This document shows, one piece after another, positions 5,754-13,973 of a DNA stretch of 19,984 nt (position 1 is its first letter; each line of letters starts with the position of its first letter). The stretch lies in contig DBEYOB010000158.1 in assembly GCA_048173955.1 (NCBI GenBank), positions 1 to 19,984 on the forward strand. The letters run 5' to 3'. Both the position numbers and the translations under genes were made by a program. Below the pieces are notes generated by a model. That model had not been told where the DNA came from. It made no database searches and saw only the letters and a list, made by a program, of their open reading frames with translations. This DNA comes from CAZUFB01 sp048173955. Lineage in GTDB: Bacteria; Actinomycetota; Coriobacteriia; Coriobacteriales; UMGS124.

Positions 5754-7211
5754 TTACTTTCCCGCAATGCCCGCCGGGCATACCGCCCGCGCGCCCTTGA
5801 CCTCGTCTCTATAGTTCCAATGGCCGAACGCATAGTACAGAAACATCGACGCCACCATGAACAGCCAGGCGACCGGGTAGCTCATGTAGACCGCCTCGGG
5901 GCTCGGCGCGATCGCCTGGACGGCGAACACCCAGACGATGCGCAGCGCGCACATGAACGTCAGCGCGAACAGCATCGGCGCCATCGTGGAGCCGACGCCG
6001 TAGTACAGGCCGCCCATTGACATGTATATGGCGTAGACGAAGTACAGGGGGACGATGGTCGCCATCGCCCGCACCCCCTCCTCGACGACGGCGGGGTCGG
6101 GCGAAAACATCCCCAGGACCGGGTAGCGCAGAAGCCACATCGCCAGGCACAGCACGACGGTCACAGCAACGTTGAGCACAAGCCCGAGCCAGACCCCGCG
6201 CCGGGCGCGGAGAAAGTCGTGCGCGCCGATGTTCTGGCCGACGAAGGTCACCACGGCGTTCTGGATCGCGCCGATGGGCATGTAGAGCCAGCCGTCGATC
6301 TTCGAGTAGGCGCCGAACCCGTCCATCGTCTCGAGGCCGTACAGGTTGATCTGCGACGAGATGATGACGCCCGACAGGCAGATGACCGTCATCTGGACGC
6401 CGTTGGGAACGCCGATGCCCAGCATGCGCCTGAGCAGCGCGCGGTCGACGGTCGGGGCGACACGGTCGATGTGGAGCGTCGAGCGGCGCACCCACGCCCT
6501 CACGACCATGGCGGCCGCCGAGAGGGTCTGGGCGATGACGGTGCCGAGCGCGGCGCCGAACACCCCCATGCCCAGCACGGCGACGAACAGCAGCGCGAGG
6601 GCGAGGTTGACGATCGACGCGCAGATGAGGATGACCATGGGCGTACGGGAGTCGCCGTGGGCGCGGAAGACCGAGGCCCCCATGTTGTAGACGACCATGG
6701 GAAGGGTGCTCACCGCATACACGTGCATGTAGAGCACGGCCTGCTCGAGGACCTCGCCCTCGAGGTTCATGAGCGACAGGCAGGGGCGCGCCACCGCAAA
6801 GCACACGACGCTCGCCACGACGCCGCCGACCAGCGAGAGCGCGCCGGCCGTCCAAACGCATCGGCCGAACCGCCGAAAGTCGCGCGAGCCGAACAGCTGG
6901 GCAAGCACCACGCCCGCCCCGACCGCCAGCCCGTTGAAGAAGCAGATGACCGTCGATGTGAGGAAGGCACACGTGCTCACCGCCGCAAGCGCGACGTTGC
7001 CCGACCACTGCCCCAGGATCATGGAGTCGACGGTCACGTAGAACTGCTGGAAGAAGTTCGTGAGCAGGATGGGCAGGGCGAACAGCACGATCGACAGGAG
7101 GATGGGCCCGCGGGTCATGTCCCCGTGGCCGCGCGGTGCGGGAGGGGCGTCTCCCTCCCCGCCGACCCACGCATCGTCCCGAACCGCCGTGCTCCCGCCC
7201 GCGACGCCCAT
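5754..7211 (-). CDS. MATE-family multidrug/cation antiporter
   Basis: A 485-residue inner-membrane transporter with about twelve hydrophobic helices in two related halves. Family signatures are visible near the start: PILLTNFFQQFYVTVDSMI, GNVALAAVSTC, and RAHGDSRTPM in the loop after the sixth helix region. MATE proteins export cationic drugs or metabolites using H+ or Na+ gradients; the substrate cannot be told from sequence. GGAGGAAG lies just before the ATG at 7211, which supports a 31-residue Gly/Ala-rich N-terminal extension before the usual MTRGPI start. It begins 21 bp after ychF ends, so the two are probably co-transcribed, though no functional link is known. Confidence 0.93.
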   Translation of the reverse strand: MGVAGGSTAVRDDAWVGGEGDAPPAPRGHGDMTRGPILLSIVLFALPILLTNFFQQFYVTVDSMILGQWSGNVALAAVSTCAFLTSTVICFFNGLAVGAGVVLAQLFGSRDFRRFGRCVWTAGALSLVGGVVASVVCFAVARPCLSLMNLEGEVLEQAVLYMHVYAVSTLPMVVYNMGASVFRAHGDSRTPMVILICASIVNLALALLFVAVLGMGVFGAALGTVIAQTLSAAAMVVRAWVRRSTLHIDRVAPTVDRALLRRMLGIGVPNGVQMTVICLSGVIISSQINLYGLETMDGFGAYSKIDGWLYMPIGAIQNAVVTFVGQNIGAHDFLRARRGVWLGLVLNVAVTVVLCLAMWLLRYPVLGMFSPDPAVVEEGVRAMATIVPLYFVYAIYMSMGGLYYGVGSTMAPMLFALTFMCALRIVWVFAVQAIAPSPEAVYMSYPVAWLFMVASMFLYYAFGHWNYRDEVKGARAVCPAGIAGK

Positions 7212-7232
7212 CGCTTCCTCCGATGCCTGTCG

Positions 7233-8318
7233 TTACACGTTGAACCTGAAGTGCATCACGTCGCCGTCCTGCACGACGTAGTCCTTGCCCTCCATGCGCA
7301 GCTTGCCGGCTGCCTTGGCCCCCGCCTCGCCGCCGAGCGCCACATAGTCGTCGAACGAGATGGTCTCGGCCTTGATAAAGCCGCGCTCGAAGTCGCCGTG
7401 GATGACGCCGGCCGCCTTGGGCGCCGTGGCCCCCACGGGGATGGTCCAGGCCTTGACCTCCATTTCGCCCGCGGTGAAATAGGACTGCAGGCCGAGCAGC
7501 CGGTACGCCGCGCGCGCGAGCACCGCCAGACCGCTCTCCTCGAGGCCGAGGCTCTCGAGGTACTCCTTGGCCTCCTCGTCGTCGAGCTCGGCGAGCTCGG
7601 CCTCGACCTGGGCGCAGATGGCGATCGGCTTGACGCCGTCGATCTCCGGGAGGTCGTCGTGCAGGCCGTCCTCGTCGACGTTGGCGACGTAGAGAATCGG
7701 CTTCATCGTGAGGAGGAACAGGTCGCGGATGCTCTCGCGCTCCTCGTCGCTCATCTCCATCGTGCGGGCGCGGTGGCCCTCGTTCATCCACTCTTGGAGG
7801 CGCTTCATCGTGGCGAGCTTGGTGACGCTGCGCTTGTCGCCGCGGTGGGCCTCCTTCTCGGCCTTGGGCATCGCCCGCTCGATCGTGCCCAGGTCGGCGA
7901 GGATGAGCTCGGTGTGGATGGTGTCGACGTCGCCCAGCGGGTCGACCTTGCCGGTGGGGTTGCTCTCGTCGGAGACGTGCACGACGTCGGGGTCCTTGAA
8001 GAAGCGGACGACCTCGCAGATGGCGTCGGTCTCGCGGATGTTGGCGAGGAACTGGTTGCCCAGGCCCTCGCCCACGCTCGCGCCCTTCACAAGGCCGGCG
8101 ATGTCGACGAACTCGACCGTCGCGGGCACGATGCGCCCCGGGTGCACGATGTCGGCGAGCGCCTGCAGGCGGGAGTCGGGCACGTCGACGATACCAACGT
8201 TGGGGTCGATGGTGGCGAAGGGGTAGTTCGCGGCGAGGCCGCCCTGCTTGGTGAGGGCGGTGAACAGCGTCGACTTTCCGACGTTGGGCAGGCCGACGAT
8301 ACCGATCGAAAGGGACAT
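7233..8318 (-). CDS. ychF: Redox/ribosome-associated ATPase YchF (OLA1 family)
   Basis: A 361-residue P-loop protein of the Obg-like family that, unusually, prefers ATP to GTP. It associates with ribosomes and is linked to translation control and oxidative stress. Seen here: P-loop GLPNVGKST (about residues 9-17), DIAGLVKGASVGEGLGNQFL (switch II, about 74-93), a coiled-coil insertion in the middle, and a C-terminal TGS domain ending VQDGDVMHFRFNV. Length is normal. AAGGAG precedes the ATG at 8318. A CATAAT-type -10 candidate occurs in its leader (8384-8389, minus strand), but the -35 is weak. The MATE gene follows closely downstream. Confidence 0.97.
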   Translation of the reverse strand: MSLSIGIVGLPNVGKSTLFTALTKQGGLAANYPFATIDPNVGIVDVPDSRLQALADIVHPGRIVPATVEFVDIAGLVKGASVGEGLGNQFLANIRETDAICEVVRFFKDPDVVHVSDESNPTGKVDPLGDVDTIHTELILADLGTIERAMPKAEKEAHRGDKRSVTKLATMKRLQEWMNEGHRARTMEMSDEERESIRDLFLLTMKPILYVANVDEDGLHDDLPEIDGVKPIAICAQVEAELAELDDEEAKEYLESLGLEESGLAVLARAAYRLLGLQSYFTAGEMEVKAWTIPVGATAPKAAGVIHGDFERGFIKAETISFDDYVALGGEAGAKAAGKLRMEGKDYVVQDGDVMHFRFNV

Positions 8319-8453
8319 GGCACTCCTTGGTCCGTAAGTTACCGTCGTGGGACGGAAGGTTCGCGAATACTCGTGTCGATGGAATTATGCACCAGCGGGC
8401 GCACGACAGGTACCGTTGCGCCGAAAGTCGGCCGACGAGCGGCGATACCGCAC

Positions 8454-8483
8454 AAAAAAGGAGCCGCCCCGAAGGGCGGCTCC
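8454..8483 (-). terminator. Rho-independent terminator of the cytochrome gene
   Basis: Read on the minus strand, GGAGCCGCCC (8474-8483) pairs perfectly with GGGCGGCTCC (8460-8469) around a TTCG loop, followed by T6 (8454-8459). It separates the cytochrome gene from ychF. Confidence 0.93.
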
Positions 8484-8518
8484 CGGCAGATCCTCTTGCG
8501 CGCGTGCGCGTTGCTCGA

Positions 8519-10222
8519 CTACGCGCCCGCCTGGGTCAGGCAGTCGTTCACCGCGTCGAAGATGGCGTTGGAGGTGATGGTGGCGCCGGAGACGCCGTCC
8601 ACACCCGCGGTGCCGTTGGCGGCGACGATGGCGCTCGGCAGCTGCTCGATGGCGTTGGTGCCGATGCCCTGGGTCTCGGCGTTGTCGCCGACGGTCACGT
8701 CGGTGATGACGCCGCCCTCGACGGTCACGGTCACGGGCACGTCGCCGCCGATGCCCTTGCCGGCGGCCTCGTAGGTGCCGTCGGTGTAGGTGGCGTCGGA
8801 GGCGGGAGCGGCGGCCTCGTCGGCCGTCTCGTCCGCGGCGGCCTCGTCCTCGGCAGCGGCCTCGTCGGTCGCGGTGTCCTCGGTGGAGGCGGCGAGCGCG
8901 GTCACGTCCATGGCGCCCTCGGGCAGCGACCAGCCCTCGGGCACGTTGCCCTCGAAGGTGTTCAGGTGGCACTGGGCGCACTTGATGACCTGGGTGTCGT
9001 GGCAGTCGGCGCAGGTGATCGTGCCGCCGTCAGCGCCGGCGGTCTCGTGCATCGGCGAGAACTGGACGTAGGCGTCGCCCGCGTGCGGGTCGAACACGCC
9101 GTACATCTCGGCCGTGGCGGCCTTGGCCTCGTTCACCGAGAGGGTCCAGCCCTCGGGGGTGTTCTCCTCGGTGAAGACGTCCTCGTGGCACTCGGCGCAC
9201 TTGATCGTGTTGGCGTCGTGGCAGTCGGCGCAGGTGATCACGCCGCCGTCAGCGCCGGCGGTCTCGTGCATCGTGGAGAACTGGACGTAGGCGTCGCCCG
9301 CGTGCGGGTCGTAGACGCCGTAGGTCTCGGCCGTGGCGGCCTTGGCCTCGCTCTCGGGAGCGAGCGACCAGCCCTCGGGCAGGTTCTCCTCGGTGAAGAC
9401 GTCGTTGTGGCACTCGGCGCACACAATGGTGTTCGTGTCGTGGCAGTCGGAGCAGGTGATGGCGCCGCCGTCGGAGCCGGCGGTCGCGTGCATGCTCGAG
9501 AGGGCCTCGTAGTCACCGTGCGGGTCGTAGTTGGTGGTGGTGCCGTCGCCGTTGTCGACCACGAACATGGTGGCCGTGGCGGCCTGGGCCTCGTTGGTCG
9601 GGATGTCCCAGTAGCTGAGCTCGGTCTTGGTCTCCTCGTCGAGGCCGTCCATGAAGTCGGTGTGGCACGAGGCGCACGTCAGCGTCGACTGCTTGTGGAC
9701 GCTGTGGCAGCTGCCGCAGGTGAAGTCCTGGCCCTCATGCATCGAGACGTCGGTCGGGATGTTGTGCGGGTCGTAGGTCCAGCCCTCGGTCGCCGACTCC
9801 TTGGTGGGAGCGGTCTCGCCGTCGTGGCAGGCACCGCAGAACTCGTCGTTCACGAACTGCTTCTGGTCGGGCAGCGGGTTGGTGAACGAGTCGGTCGCGA
9901 ACATCACGACCTCGTGCACCAGGTCGAGCAGCTTGGCCTGCGACCAGTGGCAGCCCAGGCAGGTGACGCCCGCCTCGGCGTGGTTGGCCGACGACAGGGC
10001 CGGGTCCTCGCTGTAGTATCCGTCGACGTTGTAGTCCATCTGCTGGTGGCAGAACGTGCTGCAGAACGACGGCTCCTCATGCCAGTGCAGGAACGCGACC
10101 AGCACGGCGATGACGACGACCGCGAGCACAGATAGGACAATGGGCCAGTGCTTCTTCTTCGGAGCGGAATCGGGCACCTGGACCGCTGTCGTCTCTGTGT
10201 TCACCTTCTTCTCGTCTGACAT
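8519..10222 (-). CDS. Membrane-anchored 11-haem c-type cytochrome fused to an FMN-binding domain
   Basis: A 567-residue electron-transfer protein. After a short cytoplasmic tail comes one membrane anchor (about 26-46), placing the rest outside the cytoplasm. There are eleven haem-attachment motifs: a CX3CH (Cys54-His59, followed by QQM) and ten CXXCH at 88, 129, 169, 183, 257, 268, 331, 342, 404 and 415. The first few resemble the NapC/NrfH-like plan. Residues 211-436 are three near-identical modules with two haems each. An Ala/Asp/Glu linker (about 445-477) leads to a C-terminal FMN_bind domain with DGVSGATITS; Thr548 is the expected site of covalent FMN attachment by ApbE. Start at 10222 is chosen for GAGGAGGAG just upstream. 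It likely passes electrons from the quinol pool or a ferredoxin-linked partner to an external acceptor; donor and acceptor are unknown. Confidence 0.92.
   Translation of the reverse strand: MSDEKKVNTETTAVQVPDSAPKKKHWPIVLSVLAVVVIAVLVAFLHWHEEPSFCSTFCHQQMDYNVDGYYSEDPALSSANHAEAGVTCLGCHWSQAKLLDLVHEVVMFATDSFTNPLPDQKQFVNDEFCGACHDGETAPTKESATEGWTYDPHNIPTDVSMHEGQDFTCGSCHSVHKQSTLTCASCHTDFMDGLDEETKTELSYWDIPTNEAQAATATMFVVDNGDGTTTNYDPHGDYEALSSMHATAGSDGGAITCSDCHDTNTIVCAECHNDVFTEENLPEGWSLAPESEAKAATAETYGVYDPHAGDAYVQFSTMHETAGADGGVITCADCHDANTIKCAECHEDVFTEENTPEGWTLSVNEAKAATAEMYGVFDPHAGDAYVQFSPMHETAGADGGTITCADCHDTQVIKCAQCHLNTFEGNVPEGWSLPEGAMDVTALAASTEDTATDEAAAEDEAAADETADEAAAPASDATYTDGTYEAAGKGIGGDVPVTVTVEGGVITDVTVGDNAETQGIGTNAIEQLPSAIVAANGTAGVDGVSGATITSNAIFDAVNDCLTQAGA
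8922..9592 (-). repeat. Three tandem di-haem modules within the cytochrome gene
   Basis: Units at 9350-9592, 9131-9349 and about 8922-9130 each encode EA(K/Q)AATA..., DPH(A)GD, a CxDCH, a CAxCH and PEGW. Units two and three share long identical DNA stretches around the YVQFS..MHETAGADGG codons, suggesting recent duplication. The first unit is longer because of an Asp/Gly/Thr insertion. Confidence 0.85.
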
Positions 10223-10288
10223 TTCGAACTCCTCCTCTTCCTGATGCGAGCACAAAACATGCACACGCACCCCAACATACCACTACAA

Positions 10289-10318
10289 GATGATAGTAAT
10301 CATCGCGCCGCGGCACAA
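10289..10318 (-). promoter_or_regulatory. Candidate promoter with palindromic operator for the cytochrome gene
   Basis: On the minus strand TTGTGC (10313-10318) and TATCAT (10290-10295) are 17 bases apart. The -10 element is overlapped by the palindrome GATGAT-N4-ATCATC (10289-10304). It lies about 70 bp before the cytochrome start, in the gap after the ferredoxin gene. The geometry would let a bound regulator block or recruit polymerase. Inferred, untested. Confidence 0.4.
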
Positions 10319-10376
10319 GCTCGCAGACCCACATTCCGTCCCGCAAACGGCGCATTCTTGCCACAGACTACACATA

Positions 10377-11699
10377 TCACGCGGTCTCCGCAGGCTTTTT
10401 CCCCTTGGGCGACGCCTGCGCCTGACGCTGCTCCTCGTCCTCGAGGTCGCTCTGGCGCTCCAGGAACTCGAGGGCCTTCTTGCCGTACTCCTTGCCCTTC
10501 TCGCGGGCCTCCTCGCGCTGGCGCTTCGCCTTCTCCTCCTCCTCGATCTTCTTCTGAGCCTCGGGGTCGTCGACGATGAGGCGCGTCCCGTCGCACTCCT
10601 CGAAGTCGATGGCGCCGACCGGGCAGACGTCCATGCACAGGGCGCACGCCACGCAGTGGGTGGAGAGGACCTCGGCATGGCCGTTGAGGATGTCGATGGC
10701 CTTGGTGGGGCAGGCGTCGGCGCACTCGCCGCACCCGTCGCACGACTCGTTGGCCACAGGGATGTCGAACAGGATGTTCTCGGCCGTTTCGGGATGGTTG
10801 GCCAGGGCGACGAGCAGGAGCTGGCGCGTGTTGGTCAGGACGCGCTTCTTCTCGGCCGTGCTCTTGGCCCCGCACAGGCGGTCGAGCGACTTCTGCAGCT
10901 CGGCGATCTGCTTGGAGTGGGCGGAGATCTTCTCGGCGGCGCGGGCGAGCTTGGCGGTGATCGGGTTCACCTTGGACGCGGTCATGCCGAGCGACTTCAT
11001 CGAGTTGCTGACGAACTGCTTGCGCTCGACCTGATGGTCAACTTCAAGGATAAGGTCGCGCTCGCGCGTCACCAGGTCGACGGTCTCGCCCGACCAGCCC
11101 TCCCCCACGCTGATCTGCTCGGTGTAGAAATCCTCGCCGGTCGTGGTGCGGCACTTGTCGCAGATGCCGGTGGGCAGGTAGATGCCGACGTTGCCGTACT
11201 CGCACAGGATCGAGTACCACACGTCGGCCGAAAGGGCGCCCACGCAGGGCAGCACGATCTCGGCGGCGTCGGGCACGTGCCCGAGCGCACGCGTGCACGT
11301 CACGTAGACCATCTCGTTCGCCTCGGCCGCCTTGCAGATCTTGTCGTAGACCATGCGGGGGCCGTGCATCGAGGAGACCAGGGCGTCGGTGGGGCAGGCC
11401 GCCACGCACAGGCCGCACTTGCGGCAGTCGGCCTTGATCTCGAGGGAGCCGTCGTCGTCGATCCAGATGGAGTCGGTCGGGCAGACCTGCATGCACAGGT
11501 CGCAGCTCGCGTCGGGATGCTTGCAGCGCACGCACATGGCCGCGTTGCCCTTGGGGACCACCTTGTAGTCGCCGGGGGTCCACACGGGCTCGGCGCTCAC
11601 CGCGGCGCCACGCAGGTCGGCCGTTTCGCTCGCGATGTCGTCGGTGATGGCCTTGAACTCCTTTTGTATGCCGATCAGGTCGTCGAGAAAGTCGGCCAT
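10377..11699 (-). CDS. Polyferredoxin-like protein with four 4Fe-4S sites
   Basis: A 440-residue iron-sulfur protein without signal peptide or membrane helix, so presumably cytoplasmic. The N-terminal pair is a variant site (Cys56, 59, 66, 69, 73) and a canonical CRKCGLCVAACP (92-102). The C-terminal pair is CDGCGECADACP (320-330) and CVACALCMDVCP (349-359). The central domain has further cysteines (135, 152, 166, 180, 183), including VLPCVGALSADV and GICDKC, faintly reminiscent of the hydrogenase/heterodisulfide reductase delta subunit MvhD. The tail from 375 is a highly charged helix. It sits between lysS and the multihaem cytochrome in the same direction. I infer an electron carrier or adaptor, possibly for the cytochrome; the exact reaction is unknown. 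Confidence 0.8.
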   Translation of the reverse strand: MADFLDDLIGIQKEFKAITDDIASETADLRGAAVSAEPVWTPGDYKVVPKGNAAMCVRCKHPDASCDLCMQVCPTDSIWIDDDGSLEIKADCRKCGLCVAACPTDALVSSMHGPRMVYDKICKAAEANEMVYVTCTRALGHVPDAAEIVLPCVGALSADVWYSILCEYGNVGIYLPTGICDKCRTTTGEDFYTEQISVGEGWSGETVDLVTRERDLILEVDHQVERKQFVSNSMKSLGMTASKVNPITAKLARAAEKISAHSKQIAELQKSLDRLCGAKSTAEKKRVLTNTRQLLLVALANHPETAENILFDIPVANESCDGCGECADACPTKAIDILNGHAEVLSTHCVACALCMDVCPVGAIDFEECDGTRLIVDDPEAQKKIEEEEKAKRQREEAREKGKEYGKKALEFLERQSDLEDEEQRQAQASPKGKKPAETA

Positions 11700-11818
11700 G
11701 GGTGTCCGCTCCCCTCTCTCTCATCCGGCGCACCAGCGCCCGTTCTTCGCCAACGTTGTCGTTCAAGTTGAGGGTTCATGTTGCCCTGCGGGCGGCATGG
11801 CACCCGGAAAAGCGCAGA

Positions 11819-11847
11819 GGACCCGGGCGGCAATGCCGTCCGGGTCC
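11819..11847 (-). terminator. Terminator downstream of lysS
   Basis: GGACCCGG (11819-11826) pairs with CCGGGTCC (11840-11847). A G-T position and CGGC/GCCG around an AAT loop extend it to 13 bp. On the minus strand it is followed by TCTGCGCTTTT. It separates lysS from the polyferredoxin gene. Confidence 0.7.
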
Positions 11848-11860
11848 GTCGAGCCGCGCG

Positions 11861-13384
11861 CTACTCGGCTTCGGGGCGCATGTGGGGGAACAGGAGCACG
11901 TCGCGGATCGACGCCTCGTCGGTCAGCAGCATCACGAGGCGGTCGATGCCGATCCCGATGCCGCCCGCCGGGGGCATGCCGTACTCGAGGGCGCGCACGT
12001 AGTCGCGGTCGTACCCCATCGCCTCCGCGTCGCCGTGGGCCTTGGCCTCCGCCTGCGCCCTGAAGCGCGCCTCCTGGTCGACCGGGTCGTTGAGCTCGCT
12101 GAAGGCATTTGCGTACTCGCATCCGGCGATCACGAGCTCGAAGCGGTCGGTCAGACGGGGGTCGTCCTCCTTCTTCTTCGCCAGCGGGCTCACCTCGACG
12201 GGGTAGTCGACCACGAACGTCGGGTCGACAATCGTGGACTCGACCTTCTCGTCGTACAGCTCGAAGATGAGCTTGCCGGCGCCCCAGTCGTCCTGGGGCT
12301 CGATGCCGTTGGCGCGGCACAGCTCGCGCAGCTCCTCGACCGGGGTGTCCATCGACACCTCGCGGCCGCACACCTCGCTCACCAGCTCGGCCATCGGACG
12401 GCTCGGCCATGCGCCGCCCAGGTTCACCTCGACGCCGCCGTAGACGATGGTGTCCCCTCCGCCGATGGCGTCGTTGCACGCCTGGAACAGGCCGCGGCAC
12501 AGCTCCTTCATGCCCTCGAGGTCGGTGTAGGCCTGGTAGGCCTCGAGCGTGGTGAACTCGGGGTTGTGCTTGTAGTCCATGCCCTCGTTGCGGAAGGAGC
12601 GGTTCATCTCGAACACGCGCTCGAAGCCGCCGACGAGCAGGCGCTTGAGGTGCAGCTCGGGCGCGATGCGCAGGTAGCAGTCGACCCCAAGGGCATTGTA
12701 GTGCGTCACGAAGGGCTTGGCGTTGGCGCCCGAGGCGACGGCGTGCAGGATGGGCGTCTCGACCTCGACGAAGTCGAGCCCCTCCATGTAGCGGCGGATG
12801 GCGGAGACAATCTTGAAGCGCTTGGCGAACGTGTCCTTCACCTCGGGGTTCACCACGAGGTCGACGTAGCGCTGGCGGTAGCGCGTCTCCTTGTCCGACA
12901 GGCCGTGGAACTTCTCGGGCAGCGGGCGGCACGACTTGGTGAGGAGCACGACCTCGGCCGGGGAGACCGACAGCTCGCCGCGGCGGGTGCGCAGCACGGT
13001 TCCCCGGGCGCCCACGATATCGCCCACGTCGAGGCGCTTCAGGTCGCCCCACGCCTGCTCGCCCAGCACGTTGACGCGGCAGAAGAGCTGCATGTCGCCC
13101 GAGCCGTCGCGCAGGACGACGAAACAGACCTTGCCCTGGTCGCGGATGGCGACGACGCGGCCCGCGACCGACACCTCGTCCTCGGTGACGGCGCCGGGCT
13201 CGAGGTCCGCGTAGCGCTCGGCAAGCTCGGCAGCGTGGTGCGTCTGGTCGAATCGGCGCTTGTAGGCCTCCTCGCCCGCGTCGATCATCGCCTGGCGCTT
13301 GGCGAGGCGCATCGCGCGCTCGTCGCTGGGGAGCGGCGCGCCGTCCGTGGGATCTGCATGGTTCGTGATGGGTTCCTCGGCCAT
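11861..13384 (-). CDS. lysS: Lysyl-tRNA synthetase, class II
   Basis: Charges tRNA-Lys with lysine. The 507 residues show the class II architecture: an N-terminal OB-fold anticodon-binding domain (about 68-150, VSVAGRVVAIRDQGK), then the catalytic domain with RQRYVDL (about 170), motif 2 FRNEGMDYKHNPEFTTLEAY (about 264-283), and motif 3 GIGIGIDRLVMLL near the C-terminus, just before DVLLFPHMRP. Length is typical. GAAAGG lies before the ATG at 13384. greA ends 79 bp upstream in the same direction, with a strong hairpin in the gap. The greA-lysS pairing is found in many actinobacteria and firmicutes. Confidence 0.98.
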   Translation of the reverse strand: MAEEPITNHADPTDGAPLPSDERAMRLAKRQAMIDAGEEAYKRRFDQTHHAAELAERYADLEPGAVTEDEVSVAGRVVAIRDQGKVCFVVLRDGSGDMQLFCRVNVLGEQAWGDLKRLDVGDIVGARGTVLRTRRGELSVSPAEVVLLTKSCRPLPEKFHGLSDKETRYRQRYVDLVVNPEVKDTFAKRFKIVSAIRRYMEGLDFVEVETPILHAVASGANAKPFVTHYNALGVDCYLRIAPELHLKRLLVGGFERVFEMNRSFRNEGMDYKHNPEFTTLEAYQAYTDLEGMKELCRGLFQACNDAIGGGDTIVYGGVEVNLGGAWPSRPMAELVSEVCGREVSMDTPVEELRELCRANGIEPQDDWGAGKLIFELYDEKVESTIVDPTFVVDYPVEVSPLAKKKEDDPRLTDRFELVIAGCEYANAFSELNDPVDQEARFRAQAEAKAHGDAEAMGYDRDYVRALEYGMPPAGGIGIGIDRLVMLLTDEASIRDVLLFPHMRPEAE

Positions 13385-13413
13385 GTTGTGCCTTTCTCAC
13401 CGTGGTTCCGAAA

Positions 13414-13450
13414 GGCGCCCGCCCCGCCATGCGCCGGCGCGGCGGGCGCC
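13414..13450 (-). terminator. Strong hairpin between greA and lysS
   Basis: GGCGCCCGCC (13414-13423) pairs perfectly with GGCGGGCGCC (13441-13450) across a 17-base GC-rich loop, with only TTT following on the minus strand. It may be a partial terminator or an attenuator that adjusts lysS relative to greA. Confidence 0.55.
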
Positions 13451-13463
13451 GCCCTGCCCCGTC

Positions 13464-13943
13464 CTAGCGTCCGTCGACCGCGAGCACCGTGTAGCGCAGC
13501 GTCTTACCGCTCGGGCTGAGAAACGAGACCTCGTCGCCCTTCTTGTGGTCCATGAGGGCCTTGCCCATCGGGGACTCGTTCGAGATCTTGCCGCCCTTGG
13601 GGTCGGCCTCGGCGGTGCCCACGATGGTGAACTCGCGCTGCTTGCCGTTGGCGTCGACGACCGTCACGACGTGGCCGATGCTGATGCGGCCGCCCTTGCG
13701 CGGCGTCTCGACGACCACGCAGTTGGCCAGCTGCTGGCGCAGCACGCTGATGCGGTTCTCGTTGGCCGCCTGCTCGTCCTTGGCGTCGTCGTACTCCGAG
13801 TTCTCGGACAGGTCGCCGAAATCGCGCGCCACCTTGATGGCCTCGGTGATGCGCTCGCGCTCCTCACCCTCGCGCCACTTGAGCTCGTCCTCGAGCTTCT
13901 GCTTGCCTTCGGGCGTAAGTACGGTCTCCTTGGGTGCGTCCAT
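13464..13943 (-). CDS. greA: Transcription elongation factor GreA
   Basis: Binds RNA polymerase through its secondary channel and stimulates cleavage of backtracked RNA. The 159 residues match the family. The N-terminal coiled coil has the acidic tip ARDFGDLSENSEYDDAK (about 39-55), and the C-terminal FKBP-like domain contains ISNESPMGKALMDHKKGDEV (about 118-137). GAGGAG is upstream of the ATG at 13943. The leader contains a near-perfect palindrome (13974-13996), and just upstream lies the terminator of the preceding tatA gene, so greA probably has its own promoter in the intervening 60 bases. Confidence 0.98.
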   Translation of the reverse strand: MDAPKETVLTPEGKQKLEDELKWREGEERERITEAIKVARDFGDLSENSEYDDAKDEQAANENRISVLRQQLANCVVVETPRKGGRISIGHVVTVVDANGKQREFTIVGTAEADPKGGKISNESPMGKALMDHKKGDEVSFLSPSGKTLRYTVLAVDGR

Positions 13944-13973
13944 GGTGTTGCGACTCCTCGCTTCCTTGGTCGC

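Noticed and set aside
7060..7281. A + strand 73-codon frame near the ychF-MATE junction
   Set aside because: It is antisense to the N-terminus of the MATE gene and the ychF stop, with no supporting start signal.
6219..8774. An 851-codon open frame on the + strand, and similar long + frames at 8327-10135 and 3207-4970
   Set aside because: They are antisense to clear genes (MATE, ychF, cytochrome, guaA). GC-rich third positions remove stop codons on the opposite strand, and the translations are low-complexity Val/Ala/Asp/Gly/His runs with no domain.
10283..10400. Cys-rich peptides readable in two minus-strand frames downstream of the ferredoxin gene
   Set aside because: They are only the ends of shadow frames running out of the ferredoxin gene; there is no start or ribosome-binding site, and the cysteine spacing does not form a cluster motif.
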